Assembly (NCBI GenBank): GCA_003013855.2
Contig: PVNU02000927.1
Coordinates: 124,001-188,000 of the forward strand
Source of the DNA: Liriodendron chinense
Taxonomy: Eukaryota > Streptophyta > Magnoliopsida > Magnoliales > Magnoliaceae
Length of the DNA stretch: 64,000 nt
Reading direction: 5' to 3'
Below, one piece after another: positions 53,725 through 64,000 of the stretch (position 1 is its first letter; each line of letters begins with the position of its first letter). Under the pieces are notes generated by a model. It was not told the origin of the DNA, searched no databases, and saw only the letters and a program-made list of their open reading frames with translations. A program made the position numbers and the translations under genes.

Positions 53725-54070
53725 CAACCAACCTCCCTAATTGGTATATCAAGACTAATCCTGAGCAAGGATTAGCATACAATTAAGCATAAAATTATCA
53801 TAATTAGCTAATCTAAGCAGTGAGATAGTCTAGCAACAAACATATAAAATAAAAGCAAAGCTCAACTACCAAATTTGGGCTAATGAGGCTTGAATCCTCT
53901 GATTTGCCCGTACACACAAAAATGAGGCTGAAATCCTCAGATATTCCTATAGAATCACTTTCTAGCTACCCTTTCTAACTATGTTTAGTTTGAAAGGCCT
54001 AAGGGTAACTAATTTCTTCAATACCCTCATAAAAAGTAGCATGAGGTGAGGGGTTGGGAACTCCTTCTCC
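53725..54070 (-). other. Non-coding tail of unit 1 (truncated)
   Basis: Homologous to 49090-49440 (AATCAACCAACCTCCCTAA, GCTAATCTAAGCAG words). Cut at 53724, so the purine tract and 3' LTR start are missing. Confidence 0.65.
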
Positions 54071-54079
54071 TAGAAGGGA

Positions 54080-55126
54080 TAGCGGTCGGGATCCTCTCTT
54101 AGATTAGGGGGAAGAGAGGTAGTGGTGAAACCCATGAGGGCTTTATCAATATTTTAGCTCCCATCACTAGTGGAGTCATTAGATTTAGATTTGGACTCCT
54201 CTGTATCATCCCAAGTGGCAGTCGTCGCCTTTTTCCCTTTCGGTTTAGGTCCGTTTGGACATTCCGGGGCAATGTGGCCACGATGACCGCAACCGTAACA
54301 TCGGACGGATTTGAGATTTGATGATTTTCCTTTATGTTTATCACCCTTCTTATCCTTTTTGTCACGGTTACTCCCTCTATCAAATTTGATGAGTCTTTTG
54401 AATTTTCTATTTAACTTATCTTCCTCATCTTCATCACTATCTTCCTCCGACTCACTTTTAATTTTCTTATGTTTGTGATAGGACTTTAGAGCGATGCTTT
54501 TCTTTTTAGAGGGGACCTTAAAGTGTAGTTTATGAGTTTGTAGTGAACCTATGAGTTCTTCTACTTTCATGTTATCTATGTCTCTATACTCCTCAAAGGC
54601 ACCTTAGTGTTAAATCTTTTCGGGAGGGACTTAAGTATTTTTCTACATATACGTCCTTCCGAAACCTGATCACCCAAGACAAACATAGAGTTACAAATAT
54701 CAGACAGTTTGATATAAAACTCCATAAAAGTTTCAGTCTCTTTCATTTTAATAATTTTAAATTTGGTGGTTAAGAGCTGAAGCTTCGAATGTTTTACTGT
54801 GCTAGTTCCCTCATGGGTAACCTCAAGTATATCTCACGCTTCTTTTACAATTGCGCATGTGAGAATGAACTGAAATTCATCTGGAAAAACTGCACAGCAA
54901 ATCGCATTGAGAGCTTTGGCATTTTCCATGTATTGAGCTCTCTCACTATCATTCCATTTTTCATCATCTTTGAGAATTACAATGTATTTTCCATCAACCT
55001 CCACTTGTTCGGTGGGCAAGGATATCCACGTTGTAAGAAAATACTCAACCTAGCCTTCCAATAGGTGTAGTTGGACCGGTCAAAAAATGGTGGACGGTTG
55101 GTGTTACCCTCATCTCGGTTAGACAT
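54080..55126 (-). pseudogene. Copia gag, unit 1
   Basis: ATG at 55126 (MSNRDEGNTNRPPFFD), then NYTYWKARLSIFLQ. A short deletion and frame changes follow, then LPTEQVEVDGKYIVILKDD-type sequence, a stop after IVKEA, MKVEELIGSLQTHKLHF, a Lys/Glu/Asp-rich hinge and the CCHC knuckle CYGCGHRGHIAPEC. It ends with a stop at 54154 or slightly further. Clearly homologous to unit 2's gag; no pol follows. Confidence 0.85.
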
Positions 55127-55186
55127 CATGCTAGTGCTCCGATACCGGATCTTACTCTAGACGGTTAAGTCCTTGAAGAGCAACAT

Positions 55187-55198
55187 GCTCTGATACCA
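55187..55198 (-). other. Primer-binding site, unit 1
   Basis: TGGTATCAGAGC, a perfect initiator-Met-tRNA complement. Confidence 0.85.
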
Positions 55199-55199
55199 A

Positions 55200-57250
55200 T
55201 TGAAATTACACCTTTTGGAGTAAAGGCATATGCGTGCAAAAGCTTTGGAGAGCAACTAGTATTATGGCTAAGTCCTATGGGGGGATTAGGACCATTTAAA
55301 ATTCTTTTCGCCTACTTAACAACTTTAACAAATTAAACCAAGTAAGCAAGAACACTTCGGCTTCCAAACCTAAGTGGGTCCAATCACACGACTATCATAT
55401 TGTAAGCAATAAGCAACCTAATCTAAGCATGTATAGATACTTAAATGATTAAACAAATCATGCTCCTAATCTATGTATCCTAAGTAGAGTATAGAGGATG
55501 GATCAATTAAGCTCAAGTCTACACAACTAAGTGAAAGTACATCTTATGTGTGGATTTACCTATTTAGTGCCTAGCATACATTCTAATTAAGCATTCATAA
55601 TTGAGAAATTAAACACAATGCATAATAAGAAATGTGCTCAAATACAATCACAAACACAAGCATGTATAGTAGTTCGACTACTTGTCTACTCCACTCCTGG
55701 TTCAAGTACTCAACCCCTTTGAGCACATCGGCATTCACTAGGGAGTTTAAATCTGGTTCCTCCCAACAAAGGTGTTTTAAATTGGCTCCACCCAACCGAG
55801 GAGTCTATAGATTCCTCCCAACCTATGAGACCTACTCAAGGACACCTCAAATCCTTCTCAAGGATAACGCATGTTTTCTACCGTATCGGAGGCTCTCCCT
55901 TGGAGACTTTGTTTAGGCTCGGTAAACGAGCCAAGGAGCACCAAAAAACCCTTAGCTTTAAGCCGACAAACTCGTCAAGGAACGGCCAACGTCGCTAGAG
56001 TTTTAGGCTCAACTAATTAGCTAAGGATCGATAAACAACCCTAATTCGAGTTTGACAAACAAAATCTACACTCAACTCTCACAGGGAATCGAGTGGAAGG
56101 ACTCTCAACTAAGACAACCTTACTTGTCGGATGAGCCCCTGATTCAGTGCTGGTTCGGGTTGCTTGATCTCCGTTCTCCCATGCTTTAATTAGCTTCCCT
56201 TACTCCCCCAATCATGTTGCCGCTGCGTCGCCAATGCCTCAGCTACACTTGATCAACCACCTTGCAAATGATGCCTTTGATATGCCCAAGGTAATAGGAG
56301 GGTAGGTTTGAAATCTCTACAACTTATGGGAATGGGTTACCTAGAGAGTCTCACCTAAAAAATCTCATCATAGAGTATTGGATAGGAATATGACTATGAA
56401 GATCAATCCAATCTCTGGAGATCAAAAGAGGGACAAGTGCATCTTCTTCTTGAGCTTTGAATGCTCCATAATTGTGATGAATCACAAGGAAGATCACTTG
56501 TTTGGGTTAGGAATAGAGCTCTTAATGATCTTCAACAATGGTGGCTTCTATCTCCTCAAAATCGCCTCTCTTTGCTAAAAAATAAATTCCCCTCTTTAAA
56601 TAGATTTTCTTCCAATGGTAAAAAAACGGGCAGATTTGTGTATCTCCGATTGATCAAAAAAATGTCCGATTGATCGGAGACATGTCCAATTAATCAAAAA
56701 TTTGTCCAGTGAAATCTCTGAAAGATATTCCGATTGATCAAAATCATGGTCCAATTGATCGAACTGACCCCTTTCGATGGATCGGAAGTCTGTCCGATTG
56801 ATCGAAAATTTGTCCAGTAGGTTTTCAAACTTGCTGGAACAATTTTCGATTGATTGGGACTTCTGTCCAATCGATCGAAGTCCAATCGGAACTCCTGTCC
56901 GATTGATCGGAGTCCAATCGGAAACTATTATTTGAGCTGTTTTGTTTACAATAACTTTCACCTCTTTAATTAGTCTAACTTATCATGTTTTTTAGGGAGT
57001 TCTAAGAGTAATAATGATGACTAAGAGTATACTTAGTTGGTCCAAGTCATCTAAGAGGTTATGGTTTTGGGAAGGTTCAAGGCAAGGCACACTAAGGCAT
57101 CTCTTTTACTTGTTTCTTCATCCTTGATGTAGCTGGTCCGTCTTGAGTCTTCGGTCTTCGTCTTCATTATGCTCAACCGACACTAGACTCACTAACCTAA
57201 TTGATTGACAAACAAGGTGCACTAGTATGCCACAGAAAAGTGCACTAACA
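55200..57250 (-). repeat. SIRE-like family 2, complete LTR of unit 1
   Basis: TGTTAGTGCACTTTTC at 57250 to TTTCA at 55200, 2.05 kb. U3 carries CCGATTGATCGG-type palindromes (56640-56930) above a weak TATA (TATTTAAAG, about 56602). Its sister LTR has a different palindrome at the same place. Confidence 0.85.
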
Positions 57251-57987
57251 CCATGTTTAACACGTATAATTCTAATTGGAGGAACCATCTAAACTTTAGT
57301 TGGAGCAACGGACCCATGGCTAATGCCAATACCCCTCGTCAAAATGTCATTCCTTATGTGATGCCCCACAAGCACAAGGGAAGGTGACCCTTAAGGACAT
57401 GGTACAAGCTTTCATGCATGGCCAAGTTCAAATCAATCAAAGTAACATATAAATGTTCCAAGAGCTGAAAACATTGCTTGAGAGGATGGAGTCATGAATG
57501 AATGCTAGGGAAAGAACTTTTCTAACCTAACCTTAACCGAAGCCAAAGGCACAATGTGAAATAAGTTACCCTAATTATCCTAACCAAAATATAAAGCAAG
57601 TTAATTCCATCATCACTCTTAAAAATGGAAAAATGATTGATAAAACAATTTCGATGAGGGTTAAAGAACTTAAGGATTCAGAAGAGTGCAAGAGTAATGA
57701 CGAATTAAGCATTGCTCCTTAAGAGAAGGAACAAGAGCATGAGTACAAACTGGCGGCTCCATTCCCCCAAAGTTTGATCTCACCAAAACCTCTAGGAAAT
57801 TCTCAAGACATTTTAGAGGTTTTCGAACAAGTCAAGATAAACATCCCTTTGCTAGATGTCATAACATAAATCCCTTCATATGCCAAGTTTCTAAAGGACC
57901 TCTATACGGTCAAGAGAAGGCACCATGTGCAACAAAAAGCCTTTCTCAATGAGCAAGTGAGTGCCATCATAAATCAAAGGGCTCCCC
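57251..57987 (+). pseudogene. Athila-like gag C-terminal fragment
   Basis: APFPQSLISPKPLGNSQDIL, EVFEQVKINIPLLDVI, stop, IPSYAKFLKDLYTVKRRHHV and FLNEQVSAIINQRAPL match the gag-protease linker of Athila elements (PYPQRL...FLEVFKKL.INIPF.....MPSY.KFLK). It is cut on the left by the SIRE-like LTR and on the right, mid-frame, by the Athila-like LTR head. Confidence 0.75.
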
Positions 57988-59355
57988 TGTTGAGCCTCTA
58001 ATTTATACATAATCTAACCCATTATAGCACATTTTATGCATGGTTTGCATGGTTAAAAGGCTAATCTAATACATGTTTTATGGTTGTAGGAATGAGAGAG
58101 AAACTTCACCGAATGGACGCTTAAAAGAAGCATTTAGAAGCCATTTAAATGATGCTTGGAGGTGGGCCAAAGAAGGAAGAAGAAAGAAGGAGAGAAGAGA
58201 AAGAAAGAAAGGAAAAAGTGAGGCTAGACCAGTCTTGACCGGTCGGCCAACACACCAGCCCCCTCTTAACATCGCTGGACAAAGGATCAGCTGGGTCCGA
58301 CCGGCCCCCCTCTCTGGTGCACTCACTGGACCAGCCCATAGACAGGTCCGACCAGTTAAGACTGGTTAGCCAACCAAGCTTTACCAATCAAGACCGGTCG
58401 GCCAGTGTATTTTTGCAGTCATTCTAGCAGCGTGTACTTAAAGCTCCGAAAATTGCTGCGCATGAAAGTTGTTACGCAATTCTGGAACTTTCTGAGTCGG
58501 TGGGGCCTCTCCATTATAAAAGGACACTTAAGTTTCATTCCTAAGGCATCATAGAAGGCTAAGGACTTCGTGGGAGGTGAAGAGGATCGTTGTAGAGCGT
58601 CTACAACTCTCCCAAATTCGATTTTTCATGTTTTTCATTAGCTTTTCATTGTTTTTAGTTGAAGCATGATAATGCTCGTCTAGAACATCTTAGCTAAGGC
58701 TAAGAGGTGAAGCTTGTAGCTAGTTATCATGTAGAATTCGTTTGATTCAAGTACTTTACTTAAAGTTTAGATTTTTAAGTTTTAGTTTGAATAAAGTTGG
58801 TATTTTTGGATGTTTTATGAGAGTTCATGTGCTTTGGACATGGGTTCCTTGCAATTCTCTGAGATTATCATGTTTAGATTGATTAGATTCGAATTGTAGT
58901 AACCCTAGAGCATACCATAGTCTCCTGGCATAATTGTAGTAACCCTAGAGCATACCATAGTCTCATGGCATAGTTGTTACTTCGAAGGCTATATATTCAA
59001 ATTCTATGTGAACTAGAATCTTAATTTCTAACTTAAGTGGGGATTGTTTGTGTTTGAATGCTAAATCTTCCAACTATAAGAGAGATAGAACTTCGAATCT
59101 AGTTGTGCTTATGCTTTGATGAATGAATTCACATGGGACTACTACAAGTGGATCCTTGAGGCCTTAGTTCTATTAAATTACAGATTTTTACAAAGTTACT
59201 GTTTTAAGTTAGTTTATGAATTTGAAATTACAAATTGCTGATATTGGAGTTGCTGGAATAGTTTGAATTGGTTTACCCTAATTCCTTGTGGATCGACCTC
59301 AGTCTTACCAAGATTATTGCTACATTGCAAGCCTTGCACTTGAGGCGAGCGAATA
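57988..59355 (+). repeat. Athila-like LTR (5' LTR)
   Basis: TGTTGAGCCTC ... GCGAATA. U3 has GACCGGTC-type palindromes (58223-58404: CTTGACCGGTCGGCC, GTCCGACCGGCC, CAAGACCGGTCGGCC) and TATAAAA at 58515. It is homologous to the solo LTR at 40611-42676 and to the right part of 11217-14485. A PBS and gag follow. Confidence 0.82.
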
Positions 59356-59361
59356 AGTTTT

Positions 59362-59375
59362 TGGTGCCGCTGCCG
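59362..59375 (+). other. Athila-like primer-binding site
   Basis: TGGTGCCGCTGCCG, a two-mismatch form of TGGCGCCGTTGCCG, the Asp-tRNA complement usual for Athila. Confidence 0.7.
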
Positions 59376-59752
59376 TAGAATCTAGGTTAAACGGTTCTAA
59401 ATTATTTTATTTGCTATAGAAGTAATTAGTTAGGTTTTACTGATTTCATATGACTAGTTTCCCTTTGATTTTCTAAAACTAATAAGTTGCTTTGTTTTGT
59501 AGGAAATTCTATTAGTTCCAGCAAATTGGGTACTACTTTTTTAACTTAGAACTTTTTGTTTCTTTTTAGTTTTTCAGATTTTATTCTTGTTTTAGGACTT
59601 AGGATTACTTTAGATTATTGCTTATGTGGTTTATGTCCCGTTGGGAACGTGACCACACCAATCGTCTTTAAACCGAAGGTGGTTTAGTTAGACCACTCTT
59701 CGTTCATAGATGAGTTAGGAAATACGTAGAACATTGTGAAAATTCAGGGAGT

Positions 59753-60862
59753 ATGGATCAAACACCTTTAAGGAATCTTCCCCACCCTACTCCAACTACA
59801 AACACAAATCAAGAGGGAGTATGAGAGAATGAGGTGCACAATGCTCCTCCAATGAGAGCTTTACATGACTACCTACAACTGGCCCGTACGACTAAACCTT
59901 GCGTGGTTTTACCAACCACCAGGGGGAACATTGATATAAAGCCGGGGTAATTCAACTTTTACCTAAGTTCCATGGGCTAGATTCTGAGAGCCCATATCTA
60001 CACTTAAAAGAATTCGATGAAGTTGTTGCTATCTTGCAATACATCAATGTGTCAGGGAATGTCATCAAACTTAGATTTACCTTCTCATTGAAAGAAAGAG
60101 CCAAAGGTTGGCTCCACTCTCTTAGACTACATTCAATAGGGACATGGACTGAGATGACTCGGGAATTCTTGAAAAAGTTCTTCCCAGCTCATAAAACTAA
60201 CACCCTTCAAAAATCTATAATGAACTTTATGGGAAAAGAGGGTGAGGTATTTTTTCAAAGTTGGGAAAGGTTTAAGGAACTCTTACTTACTTGCCCACAT
60301 CATGGATACGAAAGTTGGTGAATTATAAACTTCTTCTATGATGGATTAAATTTCAACATGCGCTAATTTGTAGAGATGATGTGCAATGGCGAGTTCATGA
60401 GCAAAAAATTGAATGAGGTATGGAGCTACTTAGACAAGTTGGCCGAGAACGCCCAATCTTGGGATACCTCGAACAAGTCTAGTAACCTCAAGCCTCCTCA
60501 GCAAAAAGAGAAAGGAGGGATTTACATCCTTAAGGAGGAAGATGATGTAAACGCAAGGATAGCCAACCTCACAAGAAAAGTTAAGGCTATGGAACTTAGC
60601 AAGAGTAGATTTTCTAAGTCTACGGAAGCCATTGAGAACGTATGTGGAATTTATGCCGCTAATGTACACTCTATGTAAGATTGTCCTACAATTCCCACGT
60701 TTTAAGAGGTGTTATAAGAGCAAGCAAATGCTGCAAATGGGTATCAAAGGCCTTTCAATGGACCGGTAGGTAACACGTACAACTCTACTTGGAAGAACCA
60801 TCCAAATTCCAATTGGAGGAATGGTCTCAAGGGCAATTCTACCAACTCTCAAGGAGGGCTAC
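59753..60862 (+). pseudogene. Athila-like gag (N-terminal and capsid part)
   Basis: ATG 59753 (MDQTPLRNLPHPTPTTN). Early stop and frameshift, then KFHGLDSESPYLHLKEFDEV and the capsid block FSLKERAKGWLHSL ... FLKKFFPAHKT ... ESW at 60034-60321. Stops at 60319 and 60365, then NEVWSYLDKLAENAQSW and a coiled-coil-like stretch to 60678. It reaches the NTYNSTWKNHPNSNWRNG linker at about 60775 and is then cut by the minus-strand SIRE LTR at 60863. Confidence 0.82.
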
Positions 60863-60890
60863 TGAAAAAGGATGGAGCTATAAATGTTCT

Positions 60891-60925
<35 letters not shown>

Positions 60926-62555
60926 GGGTGGGTGGTGAATAGGATAACTCAATTCAATTCTGCTTCTTGTAATCTTAAAATAATTCAGAGAATCAATCAC
61001 AAGACTAGCAGGAATATGCAATTAATCAATCTGAAAGTAAATAGAGATCAATATGAAAACCTTGGATTAAATCGTAGGATAACCTTCCACTTAAAGATTA
61101 AGTAGTATAACCTTCCACTTAGCAAACTAAGTAGGACAACCTCATATCACTTAGAAATCTAAGTAGGACAACCTTATGTCACGATTTAAGGATTCATAAA
61201 TAATCAAGCACATAAACAAATAATCAATAAAGCAATCACCACAACACAAAGAGTTATTGTGGTTCGGTGCTAAAAAAACTTGCACCTACTCCACTCCCAA
61301 AATTACTTCTCCTTGTAATTTTGGTTTTCCACTATGTAAAGGTTTTCACAGTTCACCTTTAAAACTCGATACAGAGATTGTGATTTTCACAGGCTTATCA
61401 CAATAAAACTAAATGATTTTCACATGCTAATTAATAACCTTAAGTGATTTTCACAGGCTAATCACTAACAACCTGATTTGAGATTTTCACGGGCTATCTC
61501 AAAGAAAAATCCAAATTTAATAGAAAGGTATTACCGTTCTTCTTTTAGAAGGAGATAAAGCTTAGCAGAGATGAAGCTTCAATAATGCAGCGATACGATC
61601 GTTGTAGAAGATAAATCAATATAGCTCGAACAAGATGGATCTAGGAATTTCTAAGAAGAGTTTTCCTAAAACTGCAATTTTAGTTCTCTTTTCTCTAGTA
61701 TGAGAATGATCTTCTCTTTACACAATCAAATTAAATGAGAAGAGAACTGAGATAGCTATAAAATAAAATAAGAATTTAAAATAATAGCTAGACTATAATG
61801 GAGAGCTTTATCACCAGAAAGATAGTAATTTTTGTGCTTTTGATTGATGAAAAATAAAGTGAAGAAAGCTCTATTTATAGTAAAAAAACTTAGGTCTTCG
61901 GCTGACCTAAGATTTTCTTCGGCCGACCTAAGAATCAACCATTTTATCCCAACGGCTATCAGATTTCGCGGGATAAGATTTTATTCAAACTTCAGCTGAC
62001 CTGAGTGTCGGTTCAGCTAGCTCGAGTGAGCTTTGGCTAGCCCGAGACAGGGTCGGGCTGACTTGAGATCGAGTCTAGAAAATTTGTTTCGCATCTGGAA
62101 ACTTGACCGAAGTTTCTTCGACTGGCCGAACATAGGGCTGGGCTAGCCGAACATCTCTAGAAATTGTCAATCAAGCTTGCTAGAAACTTGATTGAAGATT
62201 CTTGGGCTGGCCGAAGATTCTTGGGCTGACCGAACATAGGGTTAGGCTAGCCAAATTTCCTGAAATATGACTTTATCAAAGAGATTAGAGTTATTAACTA
62301 AAAGTCATACGAAAACACCTAACCTAGGGCCATCCCTATGGTCAATATTACTTTGGCATATATGGTTTATCTTCATAGCTTTGCCGCATCTCGTTATAGA
62401 GTTGATAGACTTGATCATGATGTGTTTATTGAGGTAGAGACTTGTCTTCTCAAAGAACTTGGCTTGGCCACACAACCTCATGCACTAAACTAGTGTCTAT
62501 GAAATATGACAACTATACTGTGCTTAACACTCACACTTTGTGCTTAGCACTTACA
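60863..62555 (-). repeat. SIRE/Maximus-like Copia LTR (3' LTR)
   Basis: TGTAAGTGCTAAGCAC at 62555 to CTTTTTCA at 60863, inverted relative to the same-family LTR at 38411-40268. U3 has TTCGGYCRGCC-type repeats (about 61985-62270) and TATAAATA (61879-61872). It is preceded on the minus strand by the purine tract GACAAACGGGGAGAT, so it is a 3' LTR; the rest of the element lies to the right. It is inserted in the Athila-like gag. Confidence 0.85.
60893..60924. repeat. Poly-G tract (32 bases)
   Basis: Pure G followed by TGGGTGGGTGGTG. The same LTR position in the copy at 40231 is CACCCCCCACCCC on its coding strand, so the tract expanded here. Confidence 0.95.
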
Positions 62556-62570
62556 ATCTCCCCGTTTGTC
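62556..62570 (-). other. SIRE-like polypurine tract
   Basis: GACAAACGGGGAGAT directly precedes the 3' LTR. A second tract, GACAAAAAGGGGGAGA, lies at about 62863-62878, as is usual for this lineage. Confidence 0.75.
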
Positions 62571-62987
62571 AATTTCGTGACAAAACACAACATATTACAA
62601 TTACAAGCCACTTTCAACATCCATAAAAAGAATAAAATACAACTCTTTATCTTGTAAACTCTTGTCTTGTATACTCCCCCTGGAAGTATGCTGCTCCCCT
62701 TACAAATATGCTTAGAAAGAAAATTTTGCACTTTGCACAACAGAGACATAACACATAGCAGATATAGCAAGTACATAATAGACATAGCACATAGCATAAC
62801 ATAGAGCATTAATATATAATATAGAGCATTAACATAGAGCATTCAAACAAAAAACATGCATTTCTCCCCCTTTTTGTCACAAGTTGATAAAGGAAGAAAA
62901 GCAAATAAAAGTAGTCCTGTAACATAGTAGCATACTGAGTCTAAAGTACTCATAAACATTTATTACAAACCAACTAGAAATAGAAAA

Positions 62988-64000
62988 TCATTCTGACCCA
63001 GATGAAGAAGAAGGTAATGGCATCTCAGGATCAATACGTTTCAGACTCTTGCTCATATGATGAAAATACTTTTTCATGTAGTTCATGCGAAGCTTTTGAG
63101 TTGTAACAAGAGTTTCCTGAGAAACATGCAGAGAATTCATCCTCTGTTCCAGGGCAGAAATACGAGAGATATAATCGGAAGAATTGTAATCAGGGTCATC
63201 TTCGTCTTCAACATCAGCTTCAACTTCATCAAATAAATCATTCATATTCACATCGCCTTCAGCGCCTTCTTCAGCAGTCATCATATTCAAATTAGAATTA
63301 TTGAAAGGAAGTTCGGACTCCGGTGCCTCTCCAGTTGGAATTTGAACATGCATATTTAGTGCAAGAGTAGTAATAAGATAACCGAAAGGTAAATATTCAT
63401 GCTTAGGCTGCATGCGATAGTGAATAATGTAGGCACAGATGAAAGTAGGAAGACAAATACGAATCCCAGTAACAATAGAATGCAAGACACATAACATGAA
63501 GGGAGTAAGATCAGTTTTATTTCCTGCTCTAGGATAGACATTGGAAGTAAAGATACGATGAAGAACACGAAACTTAGAAAATAATTTTTCAAGAGGAAGA
63601 GTATTACCAGATCTCCAATCCGCGTCAAATCCACATAGTACTCGGGTAACAATGTTTTTCTCATATTGAGACATCTTATCAAATTAGGGAGGAATTGGGA
63701 TTCCATTTTCTGCCATGTCAATTTTCATAAGTGACGCTATAGTAGAGGGTGTGATTGTCATCGTTTCCTCTAAGAATTTAATCTTAAAGAAGATGTCATC
63801 ACCGAGAGAGAATTTCGAGATGAAGGAATGCATGCTTTGGACTATCGACCGGGATGCATTTCCTCCACATCAGAGAATCTTTTCCCAACCGACCTCGGAA
63901 AGAAGATCATTCAACTCATATTTTACAATATGATTGAGATTAAAAAAATCTTTCAACAATGATATCTCTAAAATGGAAATCACGGATAGAGTCGGGATCA
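62988..64000 (-). pseudogene. Extra ORF of the SIRE-like element (plant transposon-protein-like), N-terminus outside window
   Basis: Reading on the minus strand from the window edge: FLEETMTITPSTIASLMKID, MAENGIPIPP, an in-frame TAA at about 63685, then MSQYEKNIVTRVLCGFDADW, LTPFMLCVLHSIVTGIRI, YLPFGYLITTLA. A strongly acidic tract (DVEDEDDPDYN), a coiled-coil-like stretch (ALEQRMNSLHVSQETL) and a Ser-rich end (stop at 62988) follow. The pattern resembles the 'putative plant transposon protein' family often carried by large LTR elements between pol and the 3' LTR. Function unknown; apart from the one stop it is open for about 1 kb. Confidence 0.7.

Larger units (their letters stand above)
48372..57250 (-). 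mobile_element. Tandem pair of SIRE-like LTR-gag units (gag-only derivatives)
   Basis: Read on the minus strand: LTR 57250-55200, PBS, gag, non-coding tail to about 53725; then an LTR fragment 53724-52741, a whole LTR 52740-50629, PBS, gag, non-coding tail with two purine tracts, and the start of another LTR 48629-48372. No protease, integrase or RT was found between either gag and the next LTR, so both units lack pol. Repeated LTR-gag units sharing LTRs suggest unequal recombination between related elements. Confidence 0.75.

Noticed and set aside
38411..62555. One giant element bounded by the two SIRE LTRs
   Set aside because: The LTRs are in opposite orientation. Each has its own neighbours (PBS and gag start versus purine tract and extra ORF).

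Overview
Nuclear DNA of a flowering plant. It is AT-rich and full of introns, microsatellites and nested LTR retrotransposons. A GTGGGGCCCACC-type MITE recurs several times; from memory such sequences are common in magnoliids (Magnoliales/Laurales), but that placement is only a weak guess.

There is one convincing host gene. A homogentisate phytyltransferase-type (HPT/VTE2-1-like) UbiA prenyltransferase lies on the minus strand from 21488 down to 3441. I could place eleven exons with matching GT-AG borders and phase, 393 codons in all. Both Asp-rich catalytic motifs are intact. The short last exon is not in the window. Just past exon 11, at 3298, a Ty3/gypsy LTR in minus orientation interrupts the presumed final intron. 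Intron 4 holds a TRIM element (10539-14959, target duplication GGTAG), which itself holds an Athila-like solo LTR (11217-14485, candidate duplication CTGCT). The U3 of that LTR is a 2.2-kb array of palindromic repeats. A decayed copy of the gene's 5' flank and first exon lies at 34436-34990.

A Tat-lineage Ty3/gypsy element (22032-30826, target duplication CCCTT) sits about 460 bp upstream of the HPT TATA box, inside a MITE. It has gag-protease-RT, two RNase H domains and integrase, but is broken by in-frame stops, a one-base frameshift and loss of the integrase C-terminus. Between pol and the 3' LTR, on the opposite strand, is an extra gene with its own TATA box and at least four exons; it is also decayed.

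Right of 35 kb nearly everything is retrotransposon debris: a degenerate Copia element (about 35.2-38.4 kb); a SIRE/Maximus-like LTR with gag start (38411-40515); an Athila-like solo LTR (40611-42676, target duplication GGTAC); an unclassified repeat-rich block (42.7-48.3 kb); two tandem minus-strand LTR-gag units of a second SIRE-like family (48372-57250); an Athila-like LTR and gag (57251-60862); and the 3' end of a minus-strand SIRE/Maximus-like element with an extra transposon-protein-like ORF (60863-64000).

The most intriguing pattern: most LTRs here carry, just upstream of their TATA box, a family-specific array of short palindromes. The motif spelling differs between families but position and architecture are the same. 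No tRNA, rRNA or CRISPR was seen.
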